Shown here: positions 27,474 through 37,981 of the stretch, in pieces
How positions within the stretch are numbered: the stretch's first letter is position 1
Layout: each line of letters begins with the position of its first letter
NCBI GenBank assembly: GCA_034659015.1
Contig: JAYEGL010000011.1
Coordinates: forward strand, 62,001 to 126,000
Origin: Maricaulis sp034659015
GTDB taxonomy: Bacteria > Pseudomonadota > Alphaproteobacteria > Caulobacterales > Maricaulaceae
DNA length: 64,000 nt
Direction: 5' to 3'
Made by a program: the position numbers and the translations under genes
The notes under the pieces: generated by a model
What the model was told of the DNA's origin: nothing
Databases searched by the model: none
What the model saw: only the letters and a program-made list of their open reading frames with translations

Positions 27474-28142
27474 ATGAGCGTGCTGAGGATCGCGACCCTG
27501 GTCGTGTCGGCCGTGTCCGGTGGCGTCGTCATCGGACGCAAACTGCTGGCCGACCAGGTGCAGAGGAAGAAGGCGGCCCTGGTCGAACGGGCCGGTGCGG
27601 AAGTGCGCGAGCGCATCCGCACCCAGGCGCGTGGCTTCGTGATCGACCATCTGCGCCGTTTTTCCATCGCCCTGGTCATCAAGGCCGGCATGCTGATCGG
27701 CGTCGTCGCGCTGGAGCGTCTGGGCGTGCTGCCGGGCTGGCTTTACGGCGCCATGCTGCTCGCCCTGATCACCGCCTTCGTGGCGCGTGACGTCTATGTC
27801 TCCTGGCCGACGCTGAGCTTTGCCGCGCGCGAGCTGCGCAAGAATGGCTGGCGTCCGCGCCTGACCGTGGCCGAGATCGTTGCCGCCCAGACTTTCGACG
27901 AAGTGCTCGCGGAAAGCTCCCAGCAGCCCCAGCTCTGGCACGAGGACCTGCTGCTCGCCCTGGCCGGGGAAAAGCGCGACAAGCTGGTCGAGGATATCGC
28001 CAACGAGGTCGCCGCCATCGCCCGCGGCATCTCCTGGCCGACCCTGAAACCCTATTTCCTCACCGGCGTGGTCATGACGGCCGGCCTCTCCGCCCTCTAC
28101 GGCGCCTTCGCCTGGCTGGCCCTGCACGGGCTGGTGATCTGA
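27474..28142 (+). CDS. Membrane protein of the YqjD-like cluster, function unknown
   Basis: 222 residues. Hydrophobic segments near residues 3-22, 64-84, 88-106 and 190-218, with a soluble middle part (HEDLLLALAGEKRDKLVEDIANEV). The opening ATG follows GGAAGA. About 110 bases separate it from the holin-like gene, but the same strand and similar topology suggest a shared role. I do not recognise a named family. Confidence 0.65.
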   Translation: MSVLRIATLVVSAVSGGVVIGRKLLADQVQRKKAALVERAGAEVRERIRTQARGFVIDHLRRFSIALVIKAGMLIGVVALERLGVLPGWLYGAMLLALITAFVARDVYVSWPTLSFAARELRKNGWRPRLTVAEIVAAQTFDEVLAESSQQPQLWHEDLLLALAGEKRDKLVEDIANEVAAIARGISWPTLKPYFLTGVVMTAGLSALYGAFAWLALHGLVI

Positions 28143-28147
28143 GGAAG

Positions 28148-28189
28148 TTGGGGACAGACACGTAAGCGCGCTTACGTGTCTGTCCCCAA
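28148..28189. repeat. Perfect 42-bp palindrome
   Basis: A 21-base arm starting TTGGGGACAGACACGTAAGC and its exact complement meet with no loop. It lies between two convergent genes, six bases after one stop codon and 20 bases before the other. The outer part, TTGGGGACAGACAC, is a motif I know from REP-type elements linked to Y1 (IS200-like) transposases in many bacteria. As RNA it would form a stem in either direction. Confidence 0.92.
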
Positions 28190-28208
28190 TTCCATCCAGG
28201 GGAAGCCT

Positions 28209-30364
28209 TCAGACCGCTTCCTCCTCCATCCCCATGCGTTCCAGCATGACGAGCGCCGAGTCGGCGATCACCGTGCCGGGGGGGAAGACGGCGGCGGCGC
28301 CCATCTGGCGCAGCACGGGTTCGTCGTCGGGCGGGATGACGCCGCCGACGATGACGAGAATGTCCTCGCGGCCCTTGTCGCGCAGCGCGTCGCGCAGCTC
28401 CGGCACCAGGGTGAGGTGGCCGGCGGCCAGGGAGGAGGCGGCGGCGGCATCGACATCTTCGGATGCGGCGAGATCGGCGGCCTCGTCCGGCGTCTGGAAG
28501 AGCGGGCCGATCACCACGTCCCAGCCCAGATCGCTATAGGCCGAGGCGACGACTTTCTGGCCGCGGTCATGCCCGTCCTGTCCCAGCTTGGCGATCAGGA
28601 TTTTCGGCTTTTTGCCGTGACGCTTCGCATAGGCCTCGGCCAGCGCCCTGGCGCGCTTGACCGTGTCGTCCTCGCCGGCCGCGGCGCCGTACACGCCCGT
28701 AACGCCCTTGATCTTCGCGACATGGCGGTTGAAGGCGCGCTCCATGGCGTCGGAAATCTCGCCCACCGTGGCCTTGGCGCGGGCGGCATCGACGGACAGG
28801 GCCAGCAGATTGCCGTCGCCGGTGCGGGCGCCCTCGGCCAGCGCGTTCAGCGCCGCCTCCACGGCGGCCGGGTCGCGCTCGGCGCGCAGGCGTTCCAGCT
28901 TCTCGATCTGCTGCTTGCGGACCATGTAATTGTCCACCTTGAGCACCGGCACGTCCTCTTCCTCCTCGAGGCGGAACTTGTTGACGCCCGTGATGGTCTG
29001 GCGGCCGCTGTCGATCAGCGCCTGGGTGCGCGCGGCGGCTTCCTCGATGCGCAGTTTGGGAATGCCGGCCTCGATGGCCTTGGCCATGCCGCCCAGCTCG
29101 TCGACCTCGGCGATATGGTCCAGCGCCTTGGCGGCGAGGTCGTGGGTGAGGCGTTCGATGTAGTGCGAGCCGCCCCACGGATCGATCGCATCGGTGAGAT
29201 GGGCCTCGCCGGCCAGCAGGATCTGGGTGTTGCGGGCGATGCGGGCGGAGAAGTCCGTCGGCAGGGCCAGCGCCTCGTCCAGCGCATTGGTGTGCAGCGA
29301 CTGGGTGTGCCCGTCCACGGCGGCGATGGCTTCCAGCGCCGTGCGGCCGACATTGTTGAACACGTCCTGGGCGGCCAGCGACCAGCCGGATGTCTGGCAG
29401 TGGGTGCGCAGGCAGATCGACTTGTCGGACTTGGGCGAGAAGCGTTCCCTGACCAGCTTGGCCCACAACAGGCGCGCGGCGCGCAGTTTGGCGATCTCCA
29501 TGAACACGTTCATGCCGATGCCGAAGAAGAAGGAGAGGCGCGGCGCGAAGGCATCGACGTCCAGGCCGGCCTCGATGCCCGTGGCGATGTATTCCAGCCC
29601 GTCCGCGATCGTGTAGGCCAGCTCCAGATCCGCCGGCGCACCCGCCTCCTGCATGTGGTAGCCGGAGATCGAGATCGAGTTGAACCGCGGCATGTGCGTC
29701 GAGGTGTACTCGAAGATGTCCGAGATGATCCGCATCGAGGGCTGGGGCGGATAGATGTAGGTGTTGCGGACCATGAACTCCTTGAGGATGTCGTTCTGGA
29801 TCGTCCCGGAGAGCTTGTCCGGGCTCACCCCCTGTTCCTCGGCCGCCACGATGTAGAGCGCCATCACCGGCAGCACCGCGCCATTCATGGTCATCGAGAC
29901 CGACATCTCGTCCAGCGGGATGCCGTCGAAGAGCGTGCGCGTGTCGTAGATCGAATCGATCGCCACGCCGGCCATGCCGACATCGCCGGACACGCGCGGA
30001 TGGTCGCTGTCATAGCCGCGGTGGGTGGCCAGGTCGAAGGCGACGGAAAGGCCCTTCTGGCCGGCGGCCAGATTGCGGCGGTAGAAGGCGTTGGAATCCT
30101 CGGCCGTGGAGAAGCCGGCATATTGCCGGATCGTCCAGGGGCGCTGCAGGAACATGGTCGGGTAGGGGCCGCGCACGAAGGGCGCTGCGCCGGGCACGGA
30201 CCCGAGAAAGTCGATGCCGTCCGTATCGTCGGCGCGGTATTGCGGTTTCACCGCGAGGCCTTCGGCCGTTGTCCAGGGCTCGCGGTCGCCAGCACCGGTG
30301 CCGGGGGCGCCGGGGCTCTGGGCTTCGCCGAGATCGATCTGCGTGAAGTCGGGGCCGTGATGGC

Positions 30365-30368
<4 letters not shown>
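28209..30368 (-). CDS. mcmA: Methylmalonyl-CoA mutase, large (catalytic) subunit
   Basis: 719 residues. Isomerises (R)-methylmalonyl-CoA to succinyl-CoA with adenosylcobalamin, in propionate and branched-chain catabolism. The N-terminal TIM barrel (FVRGPYPTMFLQRPWTIRQYAGF, SGYHMQEAGA) is followed by a C-terminal B12 domain with the His-on motif DGHDRG near residue 600. Transcribed second after the small subunit, with an ATGA overlap at 30365-30368. No MeaB or epimerase gene is adjacent. Confidence 0.95.
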
Positions 30369-31798
<1,430 letters not shown>

Positions 31799-31958
31799 GC
31801 GCGGATGTCCTCGGTCGTGTGGTTCTTGTTCTGGCGCGGAGAAAAGGCGCGCATGGCGCGTGCGTCAAGAGCCGGTCTTAGGCGTGGACAGTGCGCGCGC
31901 CAATCCCTGCCGCGAAAAAAGGCGCGACACTTCTCCGGTTACCAAGGAGAGCCGTGCA

Positions 31959-32690
31959 ATGAGCGAAACCACACCCAATCTCGCCCTGCCGCTGGTCATG
32001 CCGGCCCAGGCGCAGAAACACATCACCGTCAACGAGGCGCTCCTGCGGCTCGATGCGCTGACCCAGGCCTGCGTGGAAAGCCGCAGCGTGTCGGTCCAGC
32101 CCGCCGAGCCCGGCGAGGGCGATGTCTGGATCCTGCCGGACGGGGCGAGCGGCGCCGACTGGTCGGGCATGGAGGCCGGCACGCTGGCCATCTGGCGCGA
32201 CGGGTTCTGGACCGCCATTTCGCCGGCCGGCGGCTGGCAGGTCTATGTCCGCGACGAGGCCCGCAGCGTGGTCTTCGACAATAGCCGTCAGAGTTGGCTC
32301 TCCGCCGGGGCGGTTACGACTCTCACCGCCGGCGAGAGCGGCGCGGCGACGGATGCGGTGCTGGTCGAGGAAACGCTGTCCGGCCTTTCCGGCGCGAGCG
32401 TGACCTCCAGCGTGACGATCCCGGCGCGCGCCATCGTGATCGGCGTGTCCGTGACGACGCTGGCTGCGGTTACCGGGGCGACCTCCTTCGATTGCGGCAT
32501 TGCGGGTGAGACGTCGAAATTCGGCGGTTCGCTGGGGATCTCGCCGGGCGCCAGCAATATCGGCGTGATCGGTCCGACGGCCTTCTATTCCGACACGCCC
32601 GTCGTGCTGACGGCCAATGGCGGCAATTTCACCGGCGGCAGCGTGGCGATCGCGATCCACGCCTGGGCGCCGCGGGCGCCGGAGGCGTAG
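31959..32690 (+). CDS. DUF2793 domain protein
   Basis: 243 residues. The N-terminal ~110 residues (TPNLALPLVMPAQAQKHITVNEALLRLDAL, GDVWILPDGASGADW, WRDGFWTAISPAGGWQVYV) are the DUF2793 pattern, found in alphaproteobacterial phages, gene transfer agents and isolated genes. The C-terminal half is Gly/Thr/Ser-rich and beta-like. AAGGAGA precedes the ATG. It is a lone gene, divergent from the mutase operon; no other phage genes are nearby, so it may be a remnant or a stand-alone protein. Confidence 0.85.
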   Translation: MSETTPNLALPLVMPAQAQKHITVNEALLRLDALTQACVESRSVSVQPAEPGEGDVWILPDGASGADWSGMEAGTLAIWRDGFWTAISPAGGWQVYVRDEARSVVFDNSRQSWLSAGAVTTLTAGESGAATDAVLVEETLSGLSGASVTSSVTIPARAIVIGVSVTTLAAVTGATSFDCGIAGETSKFGGSLGISPGASNIGVIGPTAFYSDTPVVLTANGGNFTGGSVAIAIHAWAPRAPEA

Positions 32691-32716
32691 GATTGGGGCA
32701 ATGGCACCGGCAGCCA

Positions 32717-32849
32717 TCCTTCCCCTTGATGGGGAAGGTGGGCCGAGGCGTAGCCTCGGGTCGGAAGGGGTGAATCCCGGTGCTTGTCCAGGAGACACCT
32801 CGCCGCCACCCCATCCACCACGCCTTCGGCGCCCCATCAAGGGGAAGGA
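32717..32849. repeat. Dispersed inverted-repeat element, family 1, copy C (inverted)
   Basis: A 133-bp element. Its left arm (32717-32738) matches the left arm of copy B exactly over 22 bases, and the right arm is slightly degraded (GCCCCATCAAGGGGAAGGA). Reading it in reverse complement gives the interior order of copy B. It lies between the DUF2793 gene and the convergent peptidase gene. Confidence 0.82.
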
Positions 32850-32860
32850 CGATGGTTCGC

Positions 32861-33880
32861 CTACCCCGCGGCCTTCGCCATGCGGTCCATGATCTTGTTG
32901 AGCACCGGCTGGGTCGCCTCGGTCATCGCGTGGCCGTTGACCCGTACCAGGTCGAAACCGGCGTGCGGGCAGGCCTCGGCCAGGCGGAAAGCGGCGCTGG
33001 CCGGGCAGACCATGTCGTAGCGCGACTGCAGGATGTGCATGGGCGTGTTGGACAATTGCCTGGCGTCGCGGATCAGCTGGTCCGGCTCCAGGAAACAGGC
33101 ATTGCGGAAATAGTGGGCCTCGATGAGCGAATGCGCCGCAACGAATGCCACGCCGCGCGCCTTCAGCCCGGCCAGCACCGCGTCCGGCGGATTGTCGAGA
33201 TAGGACAGGCGATCCTCGTACTCGCTCCAGCGGTAGAGGGTGGAGGCGCGCATCGTTTCGGACGTGACATCGTCCGCCTCCAGCCGGCGCAGCTCGGGCA
33301 GGCCTGCGGCGAGTTCCGCCTGCATCTGTTCGAAGCACCATTCCATCATGACCGCGGGCGATTGGCGGGCGCGCTCCGGTGCCGGTCCGGCGAAATCGGC
33401 CCAGGCGTCGGGAAAGACATTGCGGGCGCCGTCCGGCCCGTGCATCCAGGCCAGATCGGACGGCTGGGCCAGGAAAATGCCTTCCACGACGAGGCCGCTG
33501 ACGCGCTCGGGAAAGGCTTCCGCATAGGCCAGCGACAGGGTGGACCCCCAGGACGGGCCGAACACCAGCCAGCGCTCCAGACCCAGATGCTCCCGCAGGG
33601 TCTCGATATCCTCGATGAGATGGCCGGTCGTATTGGCCTCGATCGACAGGTGCGGGGTGGAGCGGCCGCAGCCGCGCTGGTCGAACAGGACGAGATTGAA
33701 ACGCTCCGGATCGAACATGCGGCGGTTCTTCGCCGACACGCCGGACCCCGGACCGCCATGCAGGAAGATCAGCGGAATGCCGTCGGGACGGCCGCACAGT
33801 TCATAGTGGAGGATGTGGCCGTCGGAGACGGCAAGCTCGCCGGCCTCGCGGGGCGGGGTTTCCGGGAAAAAAGCGGTCAT
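32861..33880 (-). CDS. pip: Proline iminopeptidase (S33)
   Basis: 339 residues, cytosolic alpha/beta hydrolase. Removes N-terminal proline from peptides. The oxyanion motif LHGGPGSG, DQRGCGRS, and the nucleophile in FGPSWGSTLSLAYAE are the hallmarks of prolyl aminopeptidase. The catalytic Asp lies in the QSRYDMVCP segment and the His in NGHAMTE. Predicted full length. No signal peptide is visible. The end abuts repeat copy C. Confidence 0.93.
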   Translation of the reverse strand: MTAFFPETPPREAGELAVSDGHILHYELCGRPDGIPLIFLHGGPGSGVSAKNRRMFDPERFNLVLFDQRGCGRSTPHLSIEANTTGHLIEDIETLREHLGLERWLVFGPSWGSTLSLAYAEAFPERVSGLVVEGIFLAQPSDLAWMHGPDGARNVFPDAWADFAGPAPERARQSPAVMMEWCFEQMQAELAAGLPELRRLEADDVTSETMRASTLYRWSEYEDRLSYLDNPPDAVLAGLKARGVAFVAAHSLIEAHYFRNACFLEPDQLIRDARQLSNTPMHILQSRYDMVCPASAAFRLAEACPHAGFDLVRVNGHAMTEATQPVLNKIMDRMAKAAG

Positions 33881-33967
33881 CGCCAGCCTCGTCCTTGGTG
33901 CCGTTGCCCGGTCAGCCTAGTGCCGGCGGGCCGGCAGGAAAACCGTCCGGCACCGCTGGGGCCGGTG

Positions 33968-34426
33968 TCAGATATCGTTGCGGGCGGGGAGCAGCGGGGC
34001 CAGGTCCGATGCGACCGCTTCCAGGCTGGACAGCGGCGCACCGGATTCGTCGCGCCGGGCCGGCGTGGTGCGTCCGTTCAGCCGGGCCGTCACCGTCCAG
34101 CGGCAGGCCGGGCCGGCCTCGGCCGCGATCTCGTGGGTCAGAATGCCGGGGCCTTCCGCGATCGGGCTGTAGACCGGGGCCACCCCCATCCGGCCGAGCC
34201 GGCGTTCGATCCGGTCCCGCGCGGCGGCGAGATCCAGCGGGCAGGCCTGGCGCGCCCGCATGCTCTCGGTGACGTCGATCACGGTGTAGACAAGCTCGGG
34301 CGGTTCCGCCGGTTCCGGCAGCAGGCCCGCCGCGCGCAATTCCGGCGCCCAGGCGCTCAGTGCGACAGCGCCCGCCAGCGACACAGCCAGCGCAGTCGCG
34401 GCGCGAAACACATCCGATGCCAGCAT
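33968..34426 (-). CDS. Hypothetical secreted or membrane-tethered protein
   Basis: 152 residues. An N-terminal hydrophobic segment (ATALAVSLAGAVALSAWA) could be a signal peptide or an anchor. The rest is a small domain with ELVYTVIDVTESMRARQAC and a CRWTVTARLNG strand with a second Cys. No recognised family. It is 87 bases upstream of the peptidase gene on the same strand, so the two may be cotranscribed. Confidence 0.6.
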   Translation of the reverse strand: MLASDVFRAATALAVSLAGAVALSAWAPELRAAGLLPEPAEPPELVYTVIDVTESMRARQACPLDLAAARDRIERRLGRMGVAPVYSPIAEGPGILTHEIAAEAGPACRWTVTARLNGRTTPARRDESGAPLSSLEAVASDLAPLLPARNDI

Positions 34427-34509
34427 GAAGACGTCCCATTCCCCGGTCCGGCCGGGAAACTAGTCAGGAGGACCGTGAAGGTCCAGCGCGGAGGTGAGGG
34501 GTGAGGGGA

Positions 34510-34645
34510 CCCTCCTGCGCCAAGGCTTCGGAGGGGACCGCTCCGCCACAAGTGCGGGCTGCCGGTGGCTTGGCGCTCGACGGCAAAGGGCGGAATGAAA
34601 GAGGACGCGTCGCGGACAGCCCTCCTGCGCCAAGGCTTCGGAGGG
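34510..34645. repeat. Pair of 26-bp direct repeats with hairpin potential
   Basis: Identical copies at 34510-34535 and 34620-34645; each contains CCTCCTGCGCCAAGGCTTCG and is itself imperfectly self-complementary (CCCTCC/GGAGGG ends). The 312-base stretch 34427-34738 around them holds no gene; it holds these repeats and other short G/C-rich hairpins (such as GGGTGGCTTGCCACCC). Confidence 0.8.
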
Positions 34646-34738
34646 CATCCGCCTTCGCTGAAGCTCCGGCGGACAGGCCGCTTCGCCCGGGGTACGCGCT
34701 GCGGGTGGCTTGCCACCCGAAGCCCGCAGGGCGAAGGG

Positions 34739-34813
34739 TGGTGCCGCTATTCAGATTTGAACTGAAGACCTCTCCCTTACCAAGGGAACGCTCTACCCCT
34801 GAGCTATAGCGGC
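34739..34813 (-). tRNA. tRNA-Thr (anticodon GGT)
   Basis: The 75-nt cloverleaf includes an encoded CCA. Acceptor GCCGCTA/TAGCGGC pairs perfectly, D-arm GCTC...GAGC, anticodon stem TTCCC/GGGAG (one G-T pair) around loop TTGGTAA with GGT at the anticodon, and T-arm TTCAG/CTGAA with loop TTCAAAT. Reads ACC and ACT codons, which make up half of the Thr codons used in the thr leader peptide run. Confidence 0.96.
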
Positions 34814-34847
34814 GCACCGGTTCGCCTGTCGGCGATCGAGAGCCGGG

Positions 34848-34876
34848 CGTATAACCCAAGGCAGGGCCGAGGCCAA
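34848..34876 (-). promoter_or_regulatory. Promoter for tRNA-Thr
   Basis: On the minus strand, TTGGCC (34871-34876) and TATACG (34848-34853) are separated by 17 bases. The start site would be about 28 bases upstream of the mature tRNA. Confidence 0.65.
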
Positions 34877-34919
34877 GAGTGTCTTGACGCGATCTGCAGC
34901 GTTCGACATGACCAATTGC

Positions 34920-35126
34920 ATGAACACATCATCCTCAAACGACGGATCCGCGCGGCCGCCCAAGGCCGGCAAGCCCGAGCCGGGCTCGCGTGAGGCACGC
35001 CTCGCCGAGGCGTTGCGCCAGAATCTCAGGCGGCGCAAATCGGCGGCGAAAAAGCCGTCCGGGGCTGCGGATGGCACGGAAACGACTGCACAAACCGCCC
35101 CGGAAAAACCCGGAAACCGGTCATAA
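34920..35126 (+). CDS. Small basic protein upstream of murA
   Basis: 68 residues from the ATG at 34920; upstream in-frame ATGs at 34884 and 34908 are alternatives, and none has a strong ribosome site. The middle GSREARLAEALRQNLRRRKSAAKK is a highly basic amphipathic helix, a pattern I have seen in small proteins next to murA in other alphaproteobacteria. Flanks are low-complexity. Function unknown. Confidence 0.55.
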   Translation: MNTSSSNDGSARPPKAGKPEPGSREARLAEALRQNLRRRKSAAKKPSGAADGTETTAQTAPEKPGNRS

Positions 35127-35193
35127 TGCCGCCCGCTTCGCCGGGCTGCATGCCCGCTCGCATCGTCAGCACACCAGGTATCGGGGAGTAAGC

Positions 35194-36471
35194 ATGGACC
35201 GTATCGTCATCCAGGGCGGGACACGGCTCGACGGCCGCATCGCCATCAGCGGCGCCAAGAATTCCGCGCTCAAGCTCATGGCGGCGTCGCTGCTGACCGA
35301 CGGCCCCCTGATCCTGACCAACATGCCGCGCCTGGCCGATTCGCGTTTCATGGGCCATCTGCTGGCCCGCCTCGGCGTGCGCGTGGAGGAGGGGCCCGGC
35401 GCCCAGATGCAGCTGCATGCGGCCGAGATCACCGACACGTTCGCCCCCTACGATCTGGTGCGGAAAATGCGCGCCACTTTCAACGTGCTCGGCCCGCTGG
35501 TGGCGCGCGAGGGCCGGGCCCGGGTGTCGCTGCCCGGCGGCTGCGCGATCGGCGCGCGCCCGGTCGATCTGCATCTCAAGGCGCTGGAGACGCTGGGGGC
35601 GGAGATCACGCTGGAAGAGGGCTATGTCGACGCCCGGGCGCCGAAGGGCGGCCTGGTCGGCGGCGAAGTGGACCTGCCCTTCGCCTCGGTGGGTGCGACC
35701 GAGCATACCATGCTGGCCGCCGCGCTCGCCCGCGGCGAGACCGTGATCGAGAACGCCGCCCGCGAACCGGAGATCGGCGATCTGGCGGCCTGTCTGACGG
35801 CGATGGGCGCCGAGGTCGAGGGGGCCGGCACGTCCACGATCCGCATCCAGGGCCGAGAGCGGCTGAACGGCATCACCCACGCGGTCGTTGGCGACCGGAT
35901 CGAGACCGCGACCTACGCGCTCGCCGTGGCCGCGGCCGGCGGCGGGGTGACGCTGGACGGGGCGGTCTGGGCCCATAACAAGGCGCTGTGGAATGCCATG
36001 GGCGAGGCCGGCGTGACGGTGAAACCGGTCGAGAACGGCGTGCGCATCGAGCGCAACGGCGCCCGCGTCAAGGGCGTGGATATCGAGACCCAGCCCTATC
36101 CGGGCTTTCCCACCGATGCCCAGGCCCAGTTCATGGCGTTGATGACCCTGGCCGAGGGGACGTCGGTGATCCGCGAGACGATTTTCGAGAACCGTTTCAT
36201 GCACGCGCCCGAACTCATCCGGCTGGGCGCCGACATCACGGTGCACGGCAACGAGGCCGTGGTACGCGGGGTGGACCGCCTGCGGGGCGCTCCGGTCATG
36301 GCCACGGACCTGCGCGCGTCGGTCAGTCTGGTCATTGCCGGACTTGCGGCGGAGGGCGAAACCGTGGTCAATCGGGTCTATCACCTCGATCGCGGGTTCG
36401 AGCGCCTGGAAGCGAAGCTGTCGGGCTGCGGCGCGCGGATCGAACGGCAGGCTGAACCGGTGGAGTCCTGA
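35194..36471 (+). CDS. murA: UDP-N-acetylglucosamine 1-carboxyvinyltransferase
   Basis: 425 residues. Transfers enolpyruvate from PEP to UDP-GlcNAc, the first committed step of peptidoglycan synthesis. The substrate-binding SGAKNSALKLMAA motif (Lys22, Asn23) and the catalytic Cys117 in LPGGCAIGARPVDLHL, the fosfomycin target, are intact. The C-terminal catalytic Asp/Arg region (ATDLRASVSLVIAGL) is present. GGGGAG precedes the ATG. First of a run of co-oriented genes to yacG. Confidence 0.96.
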   Translation: MDRIVIQGGTRLDGRIAISGAKNSALKLMAASLLTDGPLILTNMPRLADSRFMGHLLARLGVRVEEGPGAQMQLHAAEITDTFAPYDLVRKMRATFNVLGPLVAREGRARVSLPGGCAIGARPVDLHLKALETLGAEITLEEGYVDARAPKGGLVGGEVDLPFASVGATEHTMLAAALARGETVIENAAREPEIGDLAACLTAMGAEVEGAGTSTIRIQGRERLNGITHAVVGDRIETATYALAVAAAGGGVTLDGAVWAHNKALWNAMGEAGVTVKPVENGVRIERNGARVKGVDIETQPYPGFPTDAQAQFMALMTLAEGTSVIRETIFENRFMHAPELIRLGADITVHGNEAVVRGVDRLRGAPVMATDLRASVSLVIAGLAAEGETVVNRVYHLDRGFERLEAKLSGCGARIERQAEPVES

Positions 36472-36475
36472 GACC

Positions 36476-36949
36476 TTGAAGCGAGACGACCGGCCGCTGC
36501 GTCTGGTGGCATTCGACGCAGCGGATCTCGAACCGATATCGGCGGCGTTGCAGGACGCCGTGGCGCAATTGGGCGATTTCGAATTCTCCCGCGCGAAGAA
36601 GACGTTCACCGTCGCCTTCAACCGTTTCCGGTGGGAGGCCGGGCGGCGCAACCGCCGTGTGCGCTGCGGTCTGCAGATCGGGCAGGTCACGGCGGCCCGC
36701 TCGCAGAATATCCGCCAGGGCGCCCGCGATGCCGTGGTCAATCTTCTCTCCGTCGCCTTCGAGCCCGGCGAGGATGCGGCGGGAACCGTGGTGATGGTAT
36801 TTTCCGGTGGCGGCGAGGTTCGGCTTGATGTCGAATGCCTCGACGTGGTGATGGCCGATCTGACGGCACCCTGGCGTGCTGCCGGACGTCCGGCGCACGA
36901 GACCTGGCCTGAGAAAACCGGGCCCGAGGAAGGGACCAGCGAGCGATGA
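36476..36949 (+). CDS. DUF2948 family protein
   Basis: 157 residues. LRLVAFDAADLEPISAALQDAV, FSRAKKTFTVAFNRFRWE and VFSGGGEVRLDVECLDVVMADL are the DUF2948 core, found next to murA in many alphaproteobacteria. I chose the TTG at 36476, four bases after the murA stop codon, because GGAG lies nine bases upstream; the alternative ATG lies deep within murA. Function unknown. Its stop overlaps the next ATG by four bases. Confidence 0.82.
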   Translation: MKRDDRPLRLVAFDAADLEPISAALQDAVAQLGDFEFSRAKKTFTVAFNRFRWEAGRRNRRVRCGLQIGQVTAARSQNIRQGARDAVVNLLSVAFEPGEDAAGTVVMVFSGGGEVRLDVECLDVVMADLTAPWRAAGRPAHETWPEKTGPEEGTSER

Positions 36950-37428
36950 CAGAGCTGCCCGACCGGATCGTCCGGATCGATCTCGACGCGTCGAGCATGG
37001 GACCCGGCGACGTCAATGCCGACCATGAGCGGCGCGTGGCGATCGCCGACCTGCTGGAGGCCAACAGTTTCCGCCCGTCCGGCGATGTGGACGGCCCGTT
37101 CGCCCTGCGCCTGGCGATCGAGGACGACCGCCTGGTCTTCGACGTGCGCCAGGAAGACGATACGCCGGTTCGCGCCTTCGTCTTCGCGCTGGGGCCGCTG
37201 CGCCGGATCATCAAGGACTATTTCCTGATCTGCGAGAGCTATTACGAGGCCGTGCGCGATGCGCCGCTGGCCCAGATCGAGGCGATCGACATGGGACGCC
37301 GCGGCGTCCACAACGAGGGCTCCACGCTGCTGCGCGAACGCCTGAGCGGCAAGATCGAGGTGGATTTCGACACGGCGCGCCGCCTCTTCACCCTGATCTG
37401 CGCCCTGCACCGGCGGGCCGCTTCATGA
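36946..37428 (+). CDS. UPF0262 family protein
   Basis: 160 residues, soluble. The pattern RIVRIDLDASSM, then FALRLAIEDDRLVFDVRQED and LGPLRRIIKDYFLICESYYEAVRDAPLAQIEAIDMGRRG is UPF0262. Overlaps both neighbours by ATGA junctions (36946-36949 and 37425-37428). In related genomes hisD commonly lies between DUF2948 and UPF0262; here it is absent. Confidence 0.92.
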   Translation: MTELPDRIVRIDLDASSMGPGDVNADHERRVAIADLLEANSFRPSGDVDGPFALRLAIEDDRLVFDVRQEDDTPVRAFVFALGPLRRIIKDYFLICESYYEAVRDAPLAQIEAIDMGRRGVHNEGSTLLRERLSGKIEVDFDTARRLFTLICALHRRAAS

Positions 37429-37859
37429 AGACGCCCTCTGTCCTTTTCGTCTGCGGGCGGAACGCGATCCGCTCGCCGATGGGCGAGGCGCTCTGGCGCA
37501 AACGGTTCGGCGAGGAGGCATCAGCGCGCTCCTGCGGCGTGATCCCGGCCGCCTTTGCCGATCCCTTCATGGTTTGCGTGATGCAGGAGGAAGGCATCGA
37601 TCTGGAGGATTTCTCGCCGATCGCGCTCAACGGCGTCGGCGATCCGCCCGCCGATATCGTGGTCTCCCTGTCGACGGCCGCCGAGCGCACGGCACGGGAC
37701 TATGCGGCCCGCACCGGGGCGGAGTTCCAGGCCTGGCCGATCCCCGATCCCAGCGAGACCGGCGGCAATCGCGACATGCGCCTGGCGGCCTATCGCGAGA
37801 CCCGCGATGCCATTGCGGCACGCATCGCGGAATGGGAAGCCAGTCTAAAAAGCGCCTGA
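37425..37859 (+). CDS. Low-molecular-weight phosphatase-like protein
   Basis: 144 residues. VLFVCGRNAIRSPMGEALW contains the C-x5-R-S active-site loop of LMW tyrosine phosphatase/ArsC folds, and the general acid Asp lies in PIPDPSETGG. Full length for the family. The position between UPF0262 and infA is typical of alphaproteobacteria; the true substrate is unknown. ATGA overlap with the preceding gene. Confidence 0.88.
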   Translation: MKTPSVLFVCGRNAIRSPMGEALWRKRFGEEASARSCGVIPAAFADPFMVCVMQEEGIDLEDFSPIALNGVGDPPADIVVSLSTAAERTARDYAARTGAEFQAWPIPDPSETGGNRDMRLAAYRETRDAIAARIAEWEASLKSA

Positions 37860-37981
37860 CGTCTCGACTTTGCCCCATTGGAGGGACTATATAGCGCGCT
37901 CCGGGGCGCCGGCCGCACGGCGAGTCGGGGTTATCCCGTATATGTTTTGCCCGGACGACGGGCCAGGAATTGAGGAGCCGC

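Noticed and set aside
31959..32690. Prophage or gene transfer agent
   Set aside because: Only a lone DUF2793 gene is present; no capsid, tail, terminase or integrase genes nearby.
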